Part shown: positions 35,177 through 46,713 of the stretch, in pieces
Layout of the letters: the number at the start of each line of letters is the position of its first letter
How positions within the stretch are numbered: position 1 is the first letter of the stretch
From: Trematomus loennbergii
Lineage: Eukaryota; Chordata; Actinopteri; Perciformes; Nototheniidae
DNA length: 64,000 nt
Direction: 5' to 3'
Assembly: GCA_012861695.1 (NCBI GenBank)
Contig: JAAOOA010000482.1
Coordinates: forward strand, 242,501-306,500
The notes under the pieces: generated by a model
What the model saw: the letters and a program-made list of their open reading frames with translations, nothing else
The model's database searches: none
Told to the model about the DNA's origin: nothing
Made by a program: the position numbers and the translations under genes

Positions 35177-35801
35177 TGTTGAAAGGGCTCCTAATAGGCT
35201 CATTTTCAGGTGTATATCAGAATGTAGTGTCTCTACTTTAAAGAGTCCTCTCCTGCTCATTTTCAGGTGTATATCAAAATGTAGTGTCTCTACTTTAAAG
35301 AGTCCTCTCCTGCTGATGTTCAGGTGTATATCAGCATGTAGTGTCTCTACTTTAGTCCTCTCCTGCTGATGTTCAGGTGTATATCAGTATGCAGTGTCTC
35401 TACTTTAAAGAGTCCTCTCCTGCTGATGTTCAGGTGTATATCAGTATGTTGTGTCTCTACTTTAAAGAGTCCTCTCCTGCTGATGTTCAGGTGTATATCA
35501 GTATGTAGTGTCTCTACTTTAAAGAGTCCTCTCCTGCTGATGTCAGGTGTATATCAGTATGCAGTGTCTCTACTTAAAGAGTCCTCTCCTGATGTCAGGT
35601 GTATATCAGTATGTTGTGTCTCTACTTTAAAGAGTCCTCTCCTGCTGATGTTCAGGTGTATATCAGTATGTAGTGTCTCTACTTTAAAGAGTCCTCTCCT
35701 GCTGATGTTCAGGTGTATATCAGTATGTAGTGTCTCTACTTTAAAGAGTCCTCTCCTGCTGATGTTCAGGTGTATGTCAGTATGTAGTGTCTCTACTTTA
35801 A
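35177..35801. repeat. 57-bp minisatellite array, locus 4, left part
   Basis: Begins with TTGAAAGGGCTCCTAATAGG-CTCATTTTCAGG, the transposon end, which grades into about 10 copies of the 57-bp unit. Early copies still read CTCATTTTCAGG where later copies read TGATGTTCAGG, so the array records its origin. The array is interrupted at TTAA 35798-35801 and resumes at 42426 and again at 51377. Confidence 0.93.
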
Positions 35802-36390
35802 CCTCTTAAGCCCTGAGCCTGTTTTTCAGGTCTCAGGCTCGAAAATGACATTCCCAGAACAAATGACCATATCTTCCCTTCTAAAAGGGTAAATTAATAA
35901 TCTTTATTCTTAAAGTAATGATAAACCTGTGAGTTGGATGTAGAAAAGTCAGAATCAATATAGATGTTTTTATTTTAAAGAAAATTCAGATTTTACATAG
36001 TAAAAAACTGTAAATTATAGTGTCCGTCCAAAAATTATTTTTTACAGATAGTGAAAACTACCCTTGGATGATGGGTTAGTAGACTAAAAGCTTTAGGAAT
36101 CCAAAGTACAACATATAATAAGTACCCTGTATCAAGATTGATGCAAAACAAGTGAAATTTGACCTTTTAGAGAGATTTAGCCAAAAAAAAACACTTCTGG
36201 GTCATTTGAGTGGATTTGACCTATCTGGCCCCCTTGGTCGATTTTGATGAATGAAATCTCTTTATAACCGCTAGAGCCAATGGAATCGAGGGAAAGTTAT
36301 ATACACACCAACACGTTAACAAATAAGGAGTGAGAGTGACGCGTTACCAAAACCGGAAGCTGCATACACTCTGGTGGCTACCATTAGCAG

Positions 36391-37293
36391 TGTTGCGATA
36401 AGACACCTCTGCTACGCGCCGTTCGTTGATGAGGCTGAAATCTCTATTAAAATAAGAAAGGAATTGAAAACACCGGAATCAAAATTATAACAAATTATCT
36501 GAGTTTACTGGTAGGAAATCAAACACATATACAAGTTATACAGAGTACTCGGTACTCCGGGCTTTTTAGGATCGTGATGCGATGCGGCTAAAGATGTCAG
36601 GACCAACCACTCATCAAACAAAAGAAATTGGACTTTCTGATGATGCGATGCGGACACAGATACCCGGACCAACCAACTCACCTAACCCAAAAAGCATTTT
36701 TACACACAAAAACATCCGTATACATATCCCTATTTTGGGGCGGAGATGAGTTGAATTGTTCCTTCCCATTTTCCTCCCAAGCGAATCAGTAGAGCCCCTG
36801 GGGAGGAGCTGTTTAAACTAACCACCTCCCCAAGTGCCCTGATTGGCTGGATTCGCTTCTGGCCGAGGTCAATCAGAGTTTCGAACAGACTGATATCCCC
36901 AACCACACCAGGTCAAAAGTCAATGTTCATCTTCCTCTACATTCCTTTTCCCAGGGGATATTTTCACCTAAACTTCCCTCCTTCCGACCTTTAAACTCTC
37001 TCCCCTTATTTTACGATGTCTTTAACGACTTAGTGACCGCATCTGGCTCTTAGTGTTGATAAGGATCAATGTTGGTGTGTAAGACACAGAATCTCTAAGT
37101 CAGTGAATTTAAAAGTGAGAATACATTCTTTTCTAAGTGATTATCAAAACCCGTTTGTGATTACATAAAAACAGTTCAAACAATATATGTTAACTACAAT
37201 ACAATTCAAAACAATATATGTTAACTACAATACAATTCAAAACAATATATGTTTACTAAAATACAATTCAAAAATACATATCTCTTTCCTTCA
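36391..37293 (-). repeat. 3' LTR of the minus-strand endogenous retrovirus
   Basis: 903 bp; pairs with 40932-41838. Differences between the two copies are mostly single-base indels and a few substitutions. Ends TG...CA on the minus strand. Confidence 0.88.
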
Positions 37294-37532
37294 ATCCCTC
37301 TTTTGATCTCACCTCACGAGATCAACATATAGCATTTGAAACATTACCACTGTCAATTTTCTTCTTACTGTGTCTGTCCCAACATTTATATAAACCCATC
37401 AGAAGTTGGGATATAGAGCACTTTAAACCTCTAGGAACAGTCCACAACAACAACTTATTATGACAGTGGAGGGAGAATAAAATATGTCTAAAAAGCACAG
37501 TCCTTGTCAGCTGAGTCATCTTTACTCTTCCC

Positions 37533-37688
37533 TCAATGGTGGAACTGATGAGTCTTAACACACAATGAGCAGATACAAGGCACACAACAACAACCACATG
37601 TCACTAAAATGGCAATGAAAGTAGCCACAGAAATTAGAAAAGACATTATCATACTTTTCCCTCTTTTGGTAACACATAGTTCTGTAGA
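37533..37688 (-). pseudogene. Envelope transmembrane end of the endogenous retrovirus
   Basis: One minus-strand frame encodes a hydrophobic span (SFLISVATFIAILVTCG) followed by a cluster of cysteines (CCCVPCICSLC) and a stop at 37533-37535. A membrane span followed by a short Cys-rich tail is the usual end of a retroviral envelope protein. The surface part was not found, so this is a remnant. Confidence 0.55.
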
Positions 37689-37899
37689 AAAAAAAATACA
37701 AATCCCTTACATTATGGGATATAAAAATAAAGTTGAAAGTTCCTAAAAAAAATGGATTGTTCAGACAAAGTTCCACACCGGCTATATCAACCTGTTTCAG
37801 CGGGAAATGGAGTTCCCTGTGCCGTCTTGGTTTGCCATGTCTTCGTCCCCCCAGCCCGCTGACGGCGGCTTCTGGGGTGCCTGCTAGAGAGATGTGGCC

Positions 37900-38290
37900 T
37901 GATTGTCTTCCCCCGGCCCCGCTGATGGCGGCCTCCGGGTCGATGTTGGAGAGATGTCCTGATACTCCTCCTCCGGCCCCTCCGGCCCGCTGATGGCGGC
38001 TTCCGGGTCGACTGCTGGAGAGATGTCCTGATCCTCCTCCTCCTTTCTGCTGATGGCGCCTCCTGGGTCGACTGCCTTGACGAGGGCCAGATCTCTCCTG
38101 ATGTCGTCTAGGGTCCTCGCGACGAGGGCCAACTCTGTCCTGATGTCGTCTAGGGTCCTCGCAGGTGTTTTTCCCGACCGCACACTGGCTCCAGTGGTAC
38201 CAGTTGTCCCCCTTTCCATCTAGGCGGACGGCATGGGAGGTCCCCTCCAACCAGACGTAATCTGCTGTGTTGGCCTTGTGTTTCTCAGGT
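37900..38290 (-). pseudogene. Integrase C-terminal remnant of the endogenous retrovirus
   Basis: The minus-strand frame has TSHAVRLDGKGDNWYHWSQC (about 38180-38245), the pattern found at the C-terminal end of gammaretrovirus-like integrases. Downstream the frame runs into short repeats (LDDIR and PEAAISG in the alternative frame). The rest of pol is absent. Confidence 0.6.
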
Positions 38291-38449
38291 CCCCCTTTCG
38301 ACGTCAGCAGCCTGTGTGGAGAAGTCTCATACCAAGCCCTTAAGTTGCTGGAAATATGGTTTTGAAATCATCTTTTCTACTTCTTTAGTGTTTATTGGCG
38401 GCACCAACTAGTCTGGAGTGTGGACAAGAGACTATGCAGAAATAATAAC

Positions 38450-38600
38450 AAAAAAAAAAATAAAAAATTAAAATAAAAAAAAATTAAAAAATAAAAATAA
38501 AAATTAAAATTAAAAATTAAAAATTAAAAATTAAAAATTAAAAATTAAAAATTAAAAATTAAAATAAAACAAAAATTAAAATAAAACAAAAAAGGAACAA
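38450..38600. repeat. A-rich AAATTAAA low-complexity tract
   Basis: Repeated AAAATTAAAAATTAAA units inside the retroviral interior. Confidence 0.9.
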
Positions 38601-38990
38601 ACTAACAAAACAAAAAATAACCAAAGCTAGATTATTTTAAATGTATCAATTTCTCTTTAAAGCAACAAACAAACCAAAACAAAAAATACCATAACTAGTA
38701 TTTTTAAATTGATAATTTCTCCTAAAAACGTAATAATCTCACATACATATTGTCTGATGTATATTCTATCCTTTCCCCCCTTTTACTGAAATAGAACGCC
38801 GTTAACGGTGTTCCTATTTTCAGAAATATCGAGCCTTACACATCAGTTATTTAATATCAGGTATATATTTATTATCACTATTACTTATATATCAGGCATT
38901 AAATGTCAGCCTTCCATGATTGACCTCGTCTATATTATCTGACTTATATTGATACGTGTCTGTTTGTATTTATTTAATATACTGGGCAAT

Positions 38991-39640
38991 TTATTGATAA
39001 CTTTTGAATCTCCCTCTTTCCTTAACAACTGGAGCTATGGCTATTTTGAAATCTGACTTGGTTAAGAGATGATTAGTTATTGGTGAGAGCAAAACTCTTC
39101 CTCTTGTTCTGGGGAGGGGGTGAGTAGTTTGGGAGAGTTCCTTACAATCTCCAGATCTTCCTCTCTGTGTTAAGGCCATAAAACCCTTAATGGGCTCTGT
39201 GGTCTGTTCAGATTTAGATTTTCTCCCTCTCCAGAGGTCATGCCTGTCTTTGACCCTGTGTGCTGCTGTGAAACTGCAGCACCTCCGGAGCAGAGAGGAG
39301 GGAGATCTCTTCCCAAAAGTGTAAGCTCCCTTTTGAGCAACATAGCACCACATTTAACTCTCCTGACTTGTTTGTAAAGCGTTCTTCCAGACCTGAATTG
39401 AGTCTTCTGTTGTGTAACGGAAAATCCCATTTCCAAAAAGGGGTTAGTTTAATAGTCCTTATCATATTATCGCACTGTGCTTGCATGCTAGGACCTAATT
39501 CTCTTTCTACATGTTTTAGCTCCATATTAGCAGGGTTCACTAACATGGTTGGTTGATCCAGTTTAAGATTTTCAATATCTACCATTACTATTTCCAACAT
39601 TCCTGTTCCCTGAATATCAGGTCCAACAATGTGTTTTCCT
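38991..39640 (-). pseudogene. Broken reading frames in the retroviral interior, unassigned
   Basis: Three overlapping minus-strand frames with coding-like composition (39238-39600, 39170-39436 and 38991-39353) look like one protein split by frame shifts. I do not recognise the family. Position upstream of the integrase remnant is odd for envelope, so a rearranged order is possible. Confidence 0.35.
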
Positions 39641-40154
39641 TAGGAGTATTAGATGGGATACTCATAAGTGGCATTGTGAGCCATTATCTCCGTAGGGTGG
39701 AGGTAGGGTCTCAGACATTATACCACCTCTTGTTGCTCTCTGTCCCTATGTCTTCTGCAATTCTTTACCCACAGTTCTTTTACTGGATTTCTCTCAAGTA
39801 TTACACAGATTTGACTTAAAAAAATCACACAGAGCTTTTCATACCTTATCATATTACAGCCAGGCAAATTTTTATAGTGCGATGTTTATTTCAACAGATA
39901 GCGTGACTTCCAGAAGTAATCTTCTACAACCCCCTGGTGATTGCGACTTCTGGTCAAGAGTTAAAACTCAGTCAACAAAATCTCTTTATCGTCACGTTTA
40001 ATGAGCCTGATCATCCCCACAACAGTTTTGATGAGAGGTCGTTCCAAATAATTAGTTGGAGGTCGCGTCTCTCTCCTCTTGTTTCACCCACCATATACAA
40101 TTACAGAAATTTTATACATTTAAAGCACCACGAAAGGTGCTCCACCCGCCACAC

Positions 40155-40683
40155 TCAAACACTATTTTTGCTCTAGATGCAGGACTCTTATACCCTTCTC
40201 TAAGCACCTCATGAAACTCCTATTTTTGCTGTAGATCAAGGACTCTTATACCCTTCTCTAAGCAATTCATGAAACTCCTATTTTTGCTGTAGATCAAGGA
40301 CTCTTATACCCTTCTCTAAGCAATTCATGAAACTCCTATTTTTGCTGTAGATCAAGGACTCTTATACCTTTCTCTAAGCAATTCATGAAACTCCTATTTT
40401 TGCTGTAGATCAAGGACTCTTATACCTTTCTCTAAGCAATTCATGAAACTCCTATTTTTGCTGTAGATCAAGGACTCTTATACCTTTCTCTAAGCAATTC
40501 ATGAAACTCCTATTTTTGCTGTAGATCAAGGACTCTTATACCTTTCTCTAAGCAATTCATGAAACTCCTATTTTTGCTGTAGATCAAGGACTCTTATACC
40601 TTTCTCTAAGCAATTCATGAAACTCCTATTTTTGCTGTAGATCAAGGACTCTTATACCTTTCTCTAAGCAATTCATGAAACTT
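40155..40683. repeat. 58-bp tandem array in the retroviral leader
   Basis: About nine copies of a 58-bp unit containing GAAACTCCTATTTTTGCTGT, AGATCAAGGACTCTTATACC and TTCTCTAAGCAATTCAT. The copies are nearly identical. The array lies about 250 bp inside the 5' LTR. It is unrelated in sequence to the 58-bp array at 4136. Confidence 0.93.
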
Positions 40684-40931
40684 CTAACTTGAATATGTAT
40701 TGTATTTCCCACCGTGACTAAGAACACTGAGAACGCTGCTGACAACTCTAAATTTTTAGTATAATCAATCACAGATTTTTGATATTCAAAACAGGTGTCT
40801 GCTCACCTTTTGTGTATAGAGCTCTTGCAGTTGTCAACAGTGTCTCTTTGTCCTCCCCCTGGACTGGATTCTGTCCCCTGGCTGTCGGTGTCCCTTTCTA
40901 GAGGTCAGCTCACAAACGTCGGGTCACCACT

Positions 40932-41838
40932 TGTTGCGATAGAACACTCTGCTACGCGCCGTTCGTTGAATGAGGCTGAAATCTCTATTAAAATAAGAAA
41001 GGAATTGAAAACACCGGAATCAAAATTATAACAAATTGTCTGAGTTTACTGGTAGGAAATCAAACACATATACAAGTTATACAGAGTACTCGAGTACTCC
41101 GGGCTTTTTAGGATCGTGATGCGATGCGGCTAAAGATGTCAGGACCAACCACTCATCAAACCAAAAGAAATTGGACTTTAAGCTGATGATGCGATGCCGA
41201 CACAGATACCCGGACCAACCAACTCACCTAACCCAAAAAGCATTTTTACACACAAAACATCCGTATACATATCCTATTTTGGGGCGGAGATGAGTTGAAT
41301 TGTTCCTTCCCATTTTCCTCCCAAGCGAATCAGTAGAGCCCCTGGGGAGGAGCTGTTTAAACTAACCACCTCCCCCAAGTGCCCTGATTGGCTGGATTCG
41401 CTTCTGGCCGAGGTCAATCAGAGTTTCGAACAGAGTGATATCCCCAACCACACCAGGTCAAAAGTCAATGTTCATCTTCCTCTACATTCCTTTTCCCAGG
41501 GGATATTTTCACCTAAACTTCCCTCCTTCCGACCTTTAAACTCTACTCCCCTTATTTTACGATGTCTTTAACGACTTAGTGACCGCATCTGGCTCTTAGT
41601 GTTGATAAGGATCAATGTTGGTGTGTAAGACACAGAATCTCTAAGTCAGTGAATTTAAAAGTGAGAATATCATTCTTTTTCTAAGTGATTATCAAAACCC
41701 GTTTGTGATTACATAAAAACAGTTCAAACAATATATGTTAACTACAATACAATTCAAAACAATATATGTTAACTACAATACAATTCAAAACAATATATGT
41801 TTACTAAAATACAATTCAAAATAATACTCTTTACTTCA
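40932..41838 (-). repeat. 5' LTR of the minus-strand endogenous retrovirus
   Basis: 907 bp; direct repeat of 36391-37293. Followed on the right by the GCAG target duplication. Confidence 0.88.
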
Positions 41839-42425
41839 GCAGCTAACTTTTCCGCTCCGATTTTTACATAAAAAATGGAATTATGGATTATAAATTTTTT
41901 TTTAAAAGGCACAGGTACATTATCAACCTATGGATCAACAGTTGTAGATTTTTTTTTTTTCGTTTTAATGCCATTGAACACGTCTTTTGACCTAATTGAC
42001 AGCTACCGTGAGACGATCTGCCGTAAAAGCTCCGTAAAGGTACGTGTTGTGATGTCTGTGTTTGCTTCCCCTGTCGCAATTTAGGATCGCTCAGTGATGA
42101 TACTATACCTAAATAATCAGTGGAGTCTCAGCTTTAATCGGCTATATTGTATGTGCAGCTACGATAAGTAATAAGGGTATTTGTATCTTGAATTGTGTGC
42201 CGCAGTGCGTTAGAATCTTTTCGCTCAGGGGTCATTTAGACGCTTCTTATGAGACTTGTGTTTTGTTTTGGTAAAAATGGTTCATATCTTCAGTTAGCTG
42301 AGATTCTTCCCGTTAATCTGGTGCTACACATTAATAGTTTCATAAATGTTAAGAAGCCCTGAGACATTATCTCGAAAACAAAACGGTGGGAGGGGTCCAA
42401 TGGGGGGACCGCCGTGCTTAAGAGG

Positions 42426-42476
42426 TTAAAGAGTCCTCTCCTGCTGATGTTCAGGTGTATATCAGTATGTAGTGTC
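42426..42476. repeat. 57-bp array, locus 4, middle copy
   Basis: A single, almost complete unit left between the two large insertions. It carries on its left the TTAA duplication of the piggyBac-like element and on its right the GTAGTGTC duplication of the next element. Confidence 0.93.
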
Positions 42477-43740
42477 CAGAGATGGGGTCGTTACTAAAAA
42501 AAAGTAATATATTACACTACTTCGTTACTCTCTACATAAAGTAACTCGTTACTTTACTCGTTACTTTAAGGCCCAGACACACCAGGCCGAAATCGGCAGT
42601 CTTCGGTTGTCTGGCGAAGAAGCGTGCCCTGTCGCCCAAAGTCAATTTGGTGTGTCCCGAACCCTCGGCCGTGACACGCCTTATTTGGCCTTTCACGGTC
42701 GACACAAGCTATCGGGCCAAGAAACCACTCTGATCAGCTGTTCAGCTAGCAAATGAGAAGCGAAACGGAAGTGAGGGACGTAAACAAACGATTTAAGAAG
42801 GCACAGGACAGCAGCTAAACACCAGCAGGTGATACTTAAAGACATCAAACATAGCCCTTAAATGTCCTCTCTTACCTCCCACACATAGCAGAGACATCTC
42901 TGATATCGGCGGCCTCGTCCCCTGTCCTCTGCTGAGAGCTCCGTGATTTGTTTGGTCAAGTCCGGTTTTCATCTCATCGGTTTATTTGTCAGTATAAAGT
43001 TGCAGGATTAGTCTCAAGTACCTCAACATTGTCCTTAAGTACAGTGTCTAAGTAAATGAGATAGTGTCTACTGCTGTTCATTTACCTATTGTGAGTCGCC
43101 TCGGATAAAAGCATCACTTGGAAATGTAAATTTAGCAAGAAGTGGCCATTATTACATTACATACATTATACATTGCTGACTCAATAAACTACACACCCTC
43201 CAGAACACTGCGATCATCAGATGCAGGTCTATTAACTGTGATTTTATAGTATGTCTGCACTTTATGTGCTCATTTCATCATTCATGTATTTTTATATTCT
43301 AAAACATGTTTTCGATGGACAAGAGTGAAAATGGAACGGCACCCGCTATTTGTTTGTTTATATCAGTCTGTTCTTCTCTCTGTCTTCCGGTTGTTGCCTA
43401 TTTTGAATGACGAATACACACTACCGCCGCCTGCTGGTAAGGAGAGTTATTGCCACTCACGCATGCGCAGTTCATACGTGCTCGGCTGAAGTCTTTGTGG
43501 TGTGTTCCAGTGCGACATATGGCCAAGACGCAGGAGAACACGGCGACGCAACAGTCGATGTCGGTGTCGGTGAGTTCTCTGGTGACTGCCTGGTGTGTCA
43601 GGGCCTTTACTCGCAGGGCCGGCCCGCCCCTCCCTACAGGCAGATCACGCAGACTGCTAAAGTTTCAAATGTTCTCTTTAGTTCAGTTTCCATTGTCGCA
43701 TAAGACTGATCCAGATAGCTCTGACTATGGCTGTCCTCTG

Positions 43741-44247
43741 TGTTAAGGAATAATTCTTCTAGATATCTAACCTTTTGCTCTGTGACGTTTTATGATCTAC
43801 TCTGACGTCTGTTATCTCCTTTAAGGAAAGGCCTTGGTGCCATATGTGACCGGTCAACTTGTCTGGCACGAATGGTAATTGTTGTGAGAACGCTGAGGCA
43901 CTTCTTTATCGGTGTTTGTGGACTCTAAGATGTGAAATCTTTGAGGCCATGAGTGTCGGACGCAGGTGGTTCAGTGTTCCCAGCTGTTTAGTCTACTCCT
44001 TCAGAGATGTTGATTTCTCTCTGTGAACCAGTTAAAAGGTCTAGCATAGAGAGAGGCTCTTCAGAATTGACGTGGCAACTCTACCGTGAAGTCAGAACCT
44101 CTGACTCTTTGACTTGTGATGTGAATCCTCCGGCCGATACTCTGAATAAACCCATCAGTGTTTGACATCAAAAGCTCCAACTCTCACCGTGTCTCCTTCC
44201 TGAGTCGGTGACTCCCAATGCATTGCTACACAGAAGTTTCCCCCACA
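43741..44247 (+). repeat. 5' LTR
   Basis: Starts TGTTAAGGAATAATTC and ends GAAGTTTCCCCCACA. It differs from the 3' LTR by several small indels (for example around GTGTTGTTGTCCCAG) and point changes, so this insertion is older than the endogenous retrovirus at 36391. TCTGAATAAACCC near 44141 is a likely polyadenylation signal. Confidence 0.88.
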
Positions 44248-46678
44248 AATTGGCGTTGTCGGCAGGATACCAACAAATCTTCAGAACTGGTAAGTGTGAT
44301 TTCAAATCTACATTTGAACATTGCCTTACCAGAATCTGTGATTGACGGTATCCTAAAATTATCTGTGAAGCTGAGCGGCTGTGTTTCGTTTTGGTTAATG
44401 AACATTTGGGGCTGGAAACCCAGGGGATCATCCAGGGACTCTGTCCTGGCTGATTTCCTCTGTGTGTGCTGCTCGGGACGTATGTGCCATACAGGCATAC
44501 ACGGAGATGTTTAAAAGACCTTAATGAGGGCAGCAGTAAAGTGGAACTTCTGTGTGAAATCAAAATAGAGATTTGTAGTGAACAAATCGCCGAGATTCCG
44601 GGTGTTTCAGCGGCCAACACTAGCAGTTAACACAAGCAGCCACAGATATTACCCCCAGCGCCTCTAAAAAAAACACGGCTCCAGCTGCGGCTCCGGGGGT
44701 GTGTGTAAAATACCTCCCCGTATCCGCATGGGCTGGTGAAGTGGACACCACCGCCGTCTCTATTAAAAACGAGATGGTTTTAAAAGCACTCTCGTGGCTT
44801 GTGGCCGTTACGACGTGCTGGCAAGTGCGAGGTGCGTGCATTACCTGATGCGCCACAGTTCCCTACATTGCTGGAGGAACTGGTGCCGGTCCGGGGTGCA
44901 TACATAAAATTATAGGCTAATTGATCACGGGTGGGCAGTGGCATGCAAGTGTAGAACAAACTGTGTTTCATCGTTGTGATGAACATGATGGCGTGTGTAT
45001 AGGCTGATCGAGTAGGACTACAGTTAACTGTGTAGTTTCGGATAGAAAGGGTAGCGGAGAAAAAAAGTCTAGGTGCTCCTGATCGGGGGGGCATAGCACC
45101 ACTAGAACAGGGTAGTGGGGTGCAAGAGGATAAGCTAGTTATTGCTCTTGGACGGTCTTCAGGCACCGATCTAGGACTTGTATACAAGGGTGGGAGCGCA
45201 AGTCAAGGTGCACCACTGAGAGATAATTCCCTACCCCCTCTGAAACCTCTTGAATTCGGACTAAATTGAGCTGGATGAACTTTGCTGTCGCACTGGTGTT
45301 TATTACGAGTTCATGTTTGTTTGTCTGATTGTTTGTATCGGGGGTCTATATTGGTTTGTCTAACCGCCGTCTTGTGCATGTTTTGTAACAACTAATAATG
45401 AATCAGTCCATAGCCAGGGTAAAATAAACTAAGCTTTAGTTAACTCACCAAAAGTAAATGACTTGAGAAAATAAATAATATATAGTGTTTTGCAAAATTC
45501 TGGTAGTATAGATGTGCTGCAAAATGAAAATAAATAGCAAAAGAGTGTTTTATGTCCTGCATCTGAGTGTGCAGAGGAAATGTAAACAAAGCACACTGTT
45601 CAGGGTGTGCGCTGTAGGTGTAAGAAGAAAGAAGATTATATTACTTTAAGAATACATTCTTAAATTGTATTGCTGGTATGTTAAGATATGTTTGTGACCT
45701 TTTATAAACCCTATGCCCCGTCCTGCACCCTGAGACCCTCAGAGGCATCACTGCTGGTCGTAAAAACCTGCCTGAGGAGGTCAGGGTGGCAAAATCTGTC
45801 TGCTGTTTTAGGTCAATGTTGTATTATTTGTTTCATTTATTCTTAAATCTATGTATTGTATGGTAATAATGAAAAAAACGTAATGTATTGAACACATTCC
45901 GAAACAAAGCTGATAAGACAGAACTTGACTCAGACATAATACAAATTATTGTTGAAACCTTTTGCGCTGTTGCTGCAAAATGGAAACTTTGTTGATTATC
46001 TATTCCAACTGGCCACTGGATTCAGATAATTAATATAAGTTGAAGTTTAATTACAGTTTTAAATATAGTTTAACATTCTTTATTAAACTGCTTCAAATGA
46101 TTTCTCGTATCAACCAATTGGTCTCCATAGACATTACTACAATTCTAATAGTTGTTAAACTACTGACAAGTTTTCTGAAACCGAGCTTATGAACAAAAGA
46201 GTAAAGGTCGCTGGTTAAGCCAGGATCAATATATTTGTTGACGTTTTCATTACAGTGTGCATAATAAATGTGTTAAATGAATTGAGCAATTCTTTAAAAA
46301 GTATAATGTTGCAATCTCTTTACAATAAGTAATTACAGTTAAAAAGAAGTAGAGGTTGTTTTCCAAGGGCCTCTCCTTCACAGCCCTACACTTTAAATCA
46401 TGAGACTTTCAAATCATAACAGACAGAGATCGGTATCACTTTGTGTTGCAAGCCAAATCCATGTAAAGGTTCTACTTGAGCCCAATTTAAATACCATAAA
46501 GAAAGTATTGAACCCAGCTCAAGCTAAATGTCAAATGTATTTAATTAATGTACAAGTGTTTTGATTTATTTCAAATGTTCTAATCTCAGCTTCTTTCGAG
46601 TTCAGTCTAAGCAACAAATTGTTTCTCATAACATTCTCACTGCTGTCCCAAATGTTTTAACCTTGGGCAGACAAGCTG

Positions 46679-46679
<1 letters not shown>

Positions 46680-46711
<32 letters not shown>
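46680..46711. repeat. (CA)n microsatellite
   Basis: Short CA tract within the LTR element interior. Confidence 0.9.

Positions 46712-46713
<2 letters not shown>

Larger units (their letters stand above)
36391..41838 (-). mobile_element. Endogenous retrovirus with paired LTRs, internally deleted
   Basis: Two direct repeats of about 905 bp bound a 3.6-kb interior. The insertion duplicated 4 bases, GCAG (36387-36390 and 41839-41842). On the minus strand the LTR starts TGAAGTAAAGAG and ends GCAACA. A primer-binding-like TGGTGACCCGACG (minus) lies just inside the 5' LTR (40931 downward), and a purine tract (minus AAAAGAGGGATT) just before the 3' LTR. The interior keeps an integrase C-terminal stretch (WYHWSQC motif) and an envelope transmembrane end; gag and most of pol are missing or unrecognisable. 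This fits a class I (gamma/epsilon-like) remnant. The LTRs are very similar, so insertion is fairly recent. Confidence 0.85.
35802..42425. mobile_element. piggyBac-like element inserted in the 57-bp array, carrying an endogenous retrovirus
   Basis: Left end CCTCTTAAGCCCTGAGCCTG and right end (inverted) CCTCTTAAGCACGGCGGTCC, flanked by TTAA (35798-35801 and 42426-42429). The TTAA used is the one that starts each 57-bp unit. Without the retroviral insert (36391-41842) it is about 1.17 kb and has no transposase. A shorter relative lies at 21667-22296 in the other orientation. Confidence 0.85.

Noticed and set aside
43407..43746. Two overlapping 98-codon plus-strand frames
   Set aside because: They lie in the non-coding body of the 8-bp-duplication element, have no recognised domain, and end at the LTR insertion.
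44168..44620. 150-codon minus-strand frame at the 5' LTR
   Set aside because: It is antisense across LTR and leader, and part of it recurs at the 3' LTR; no retroviral or host protein features.
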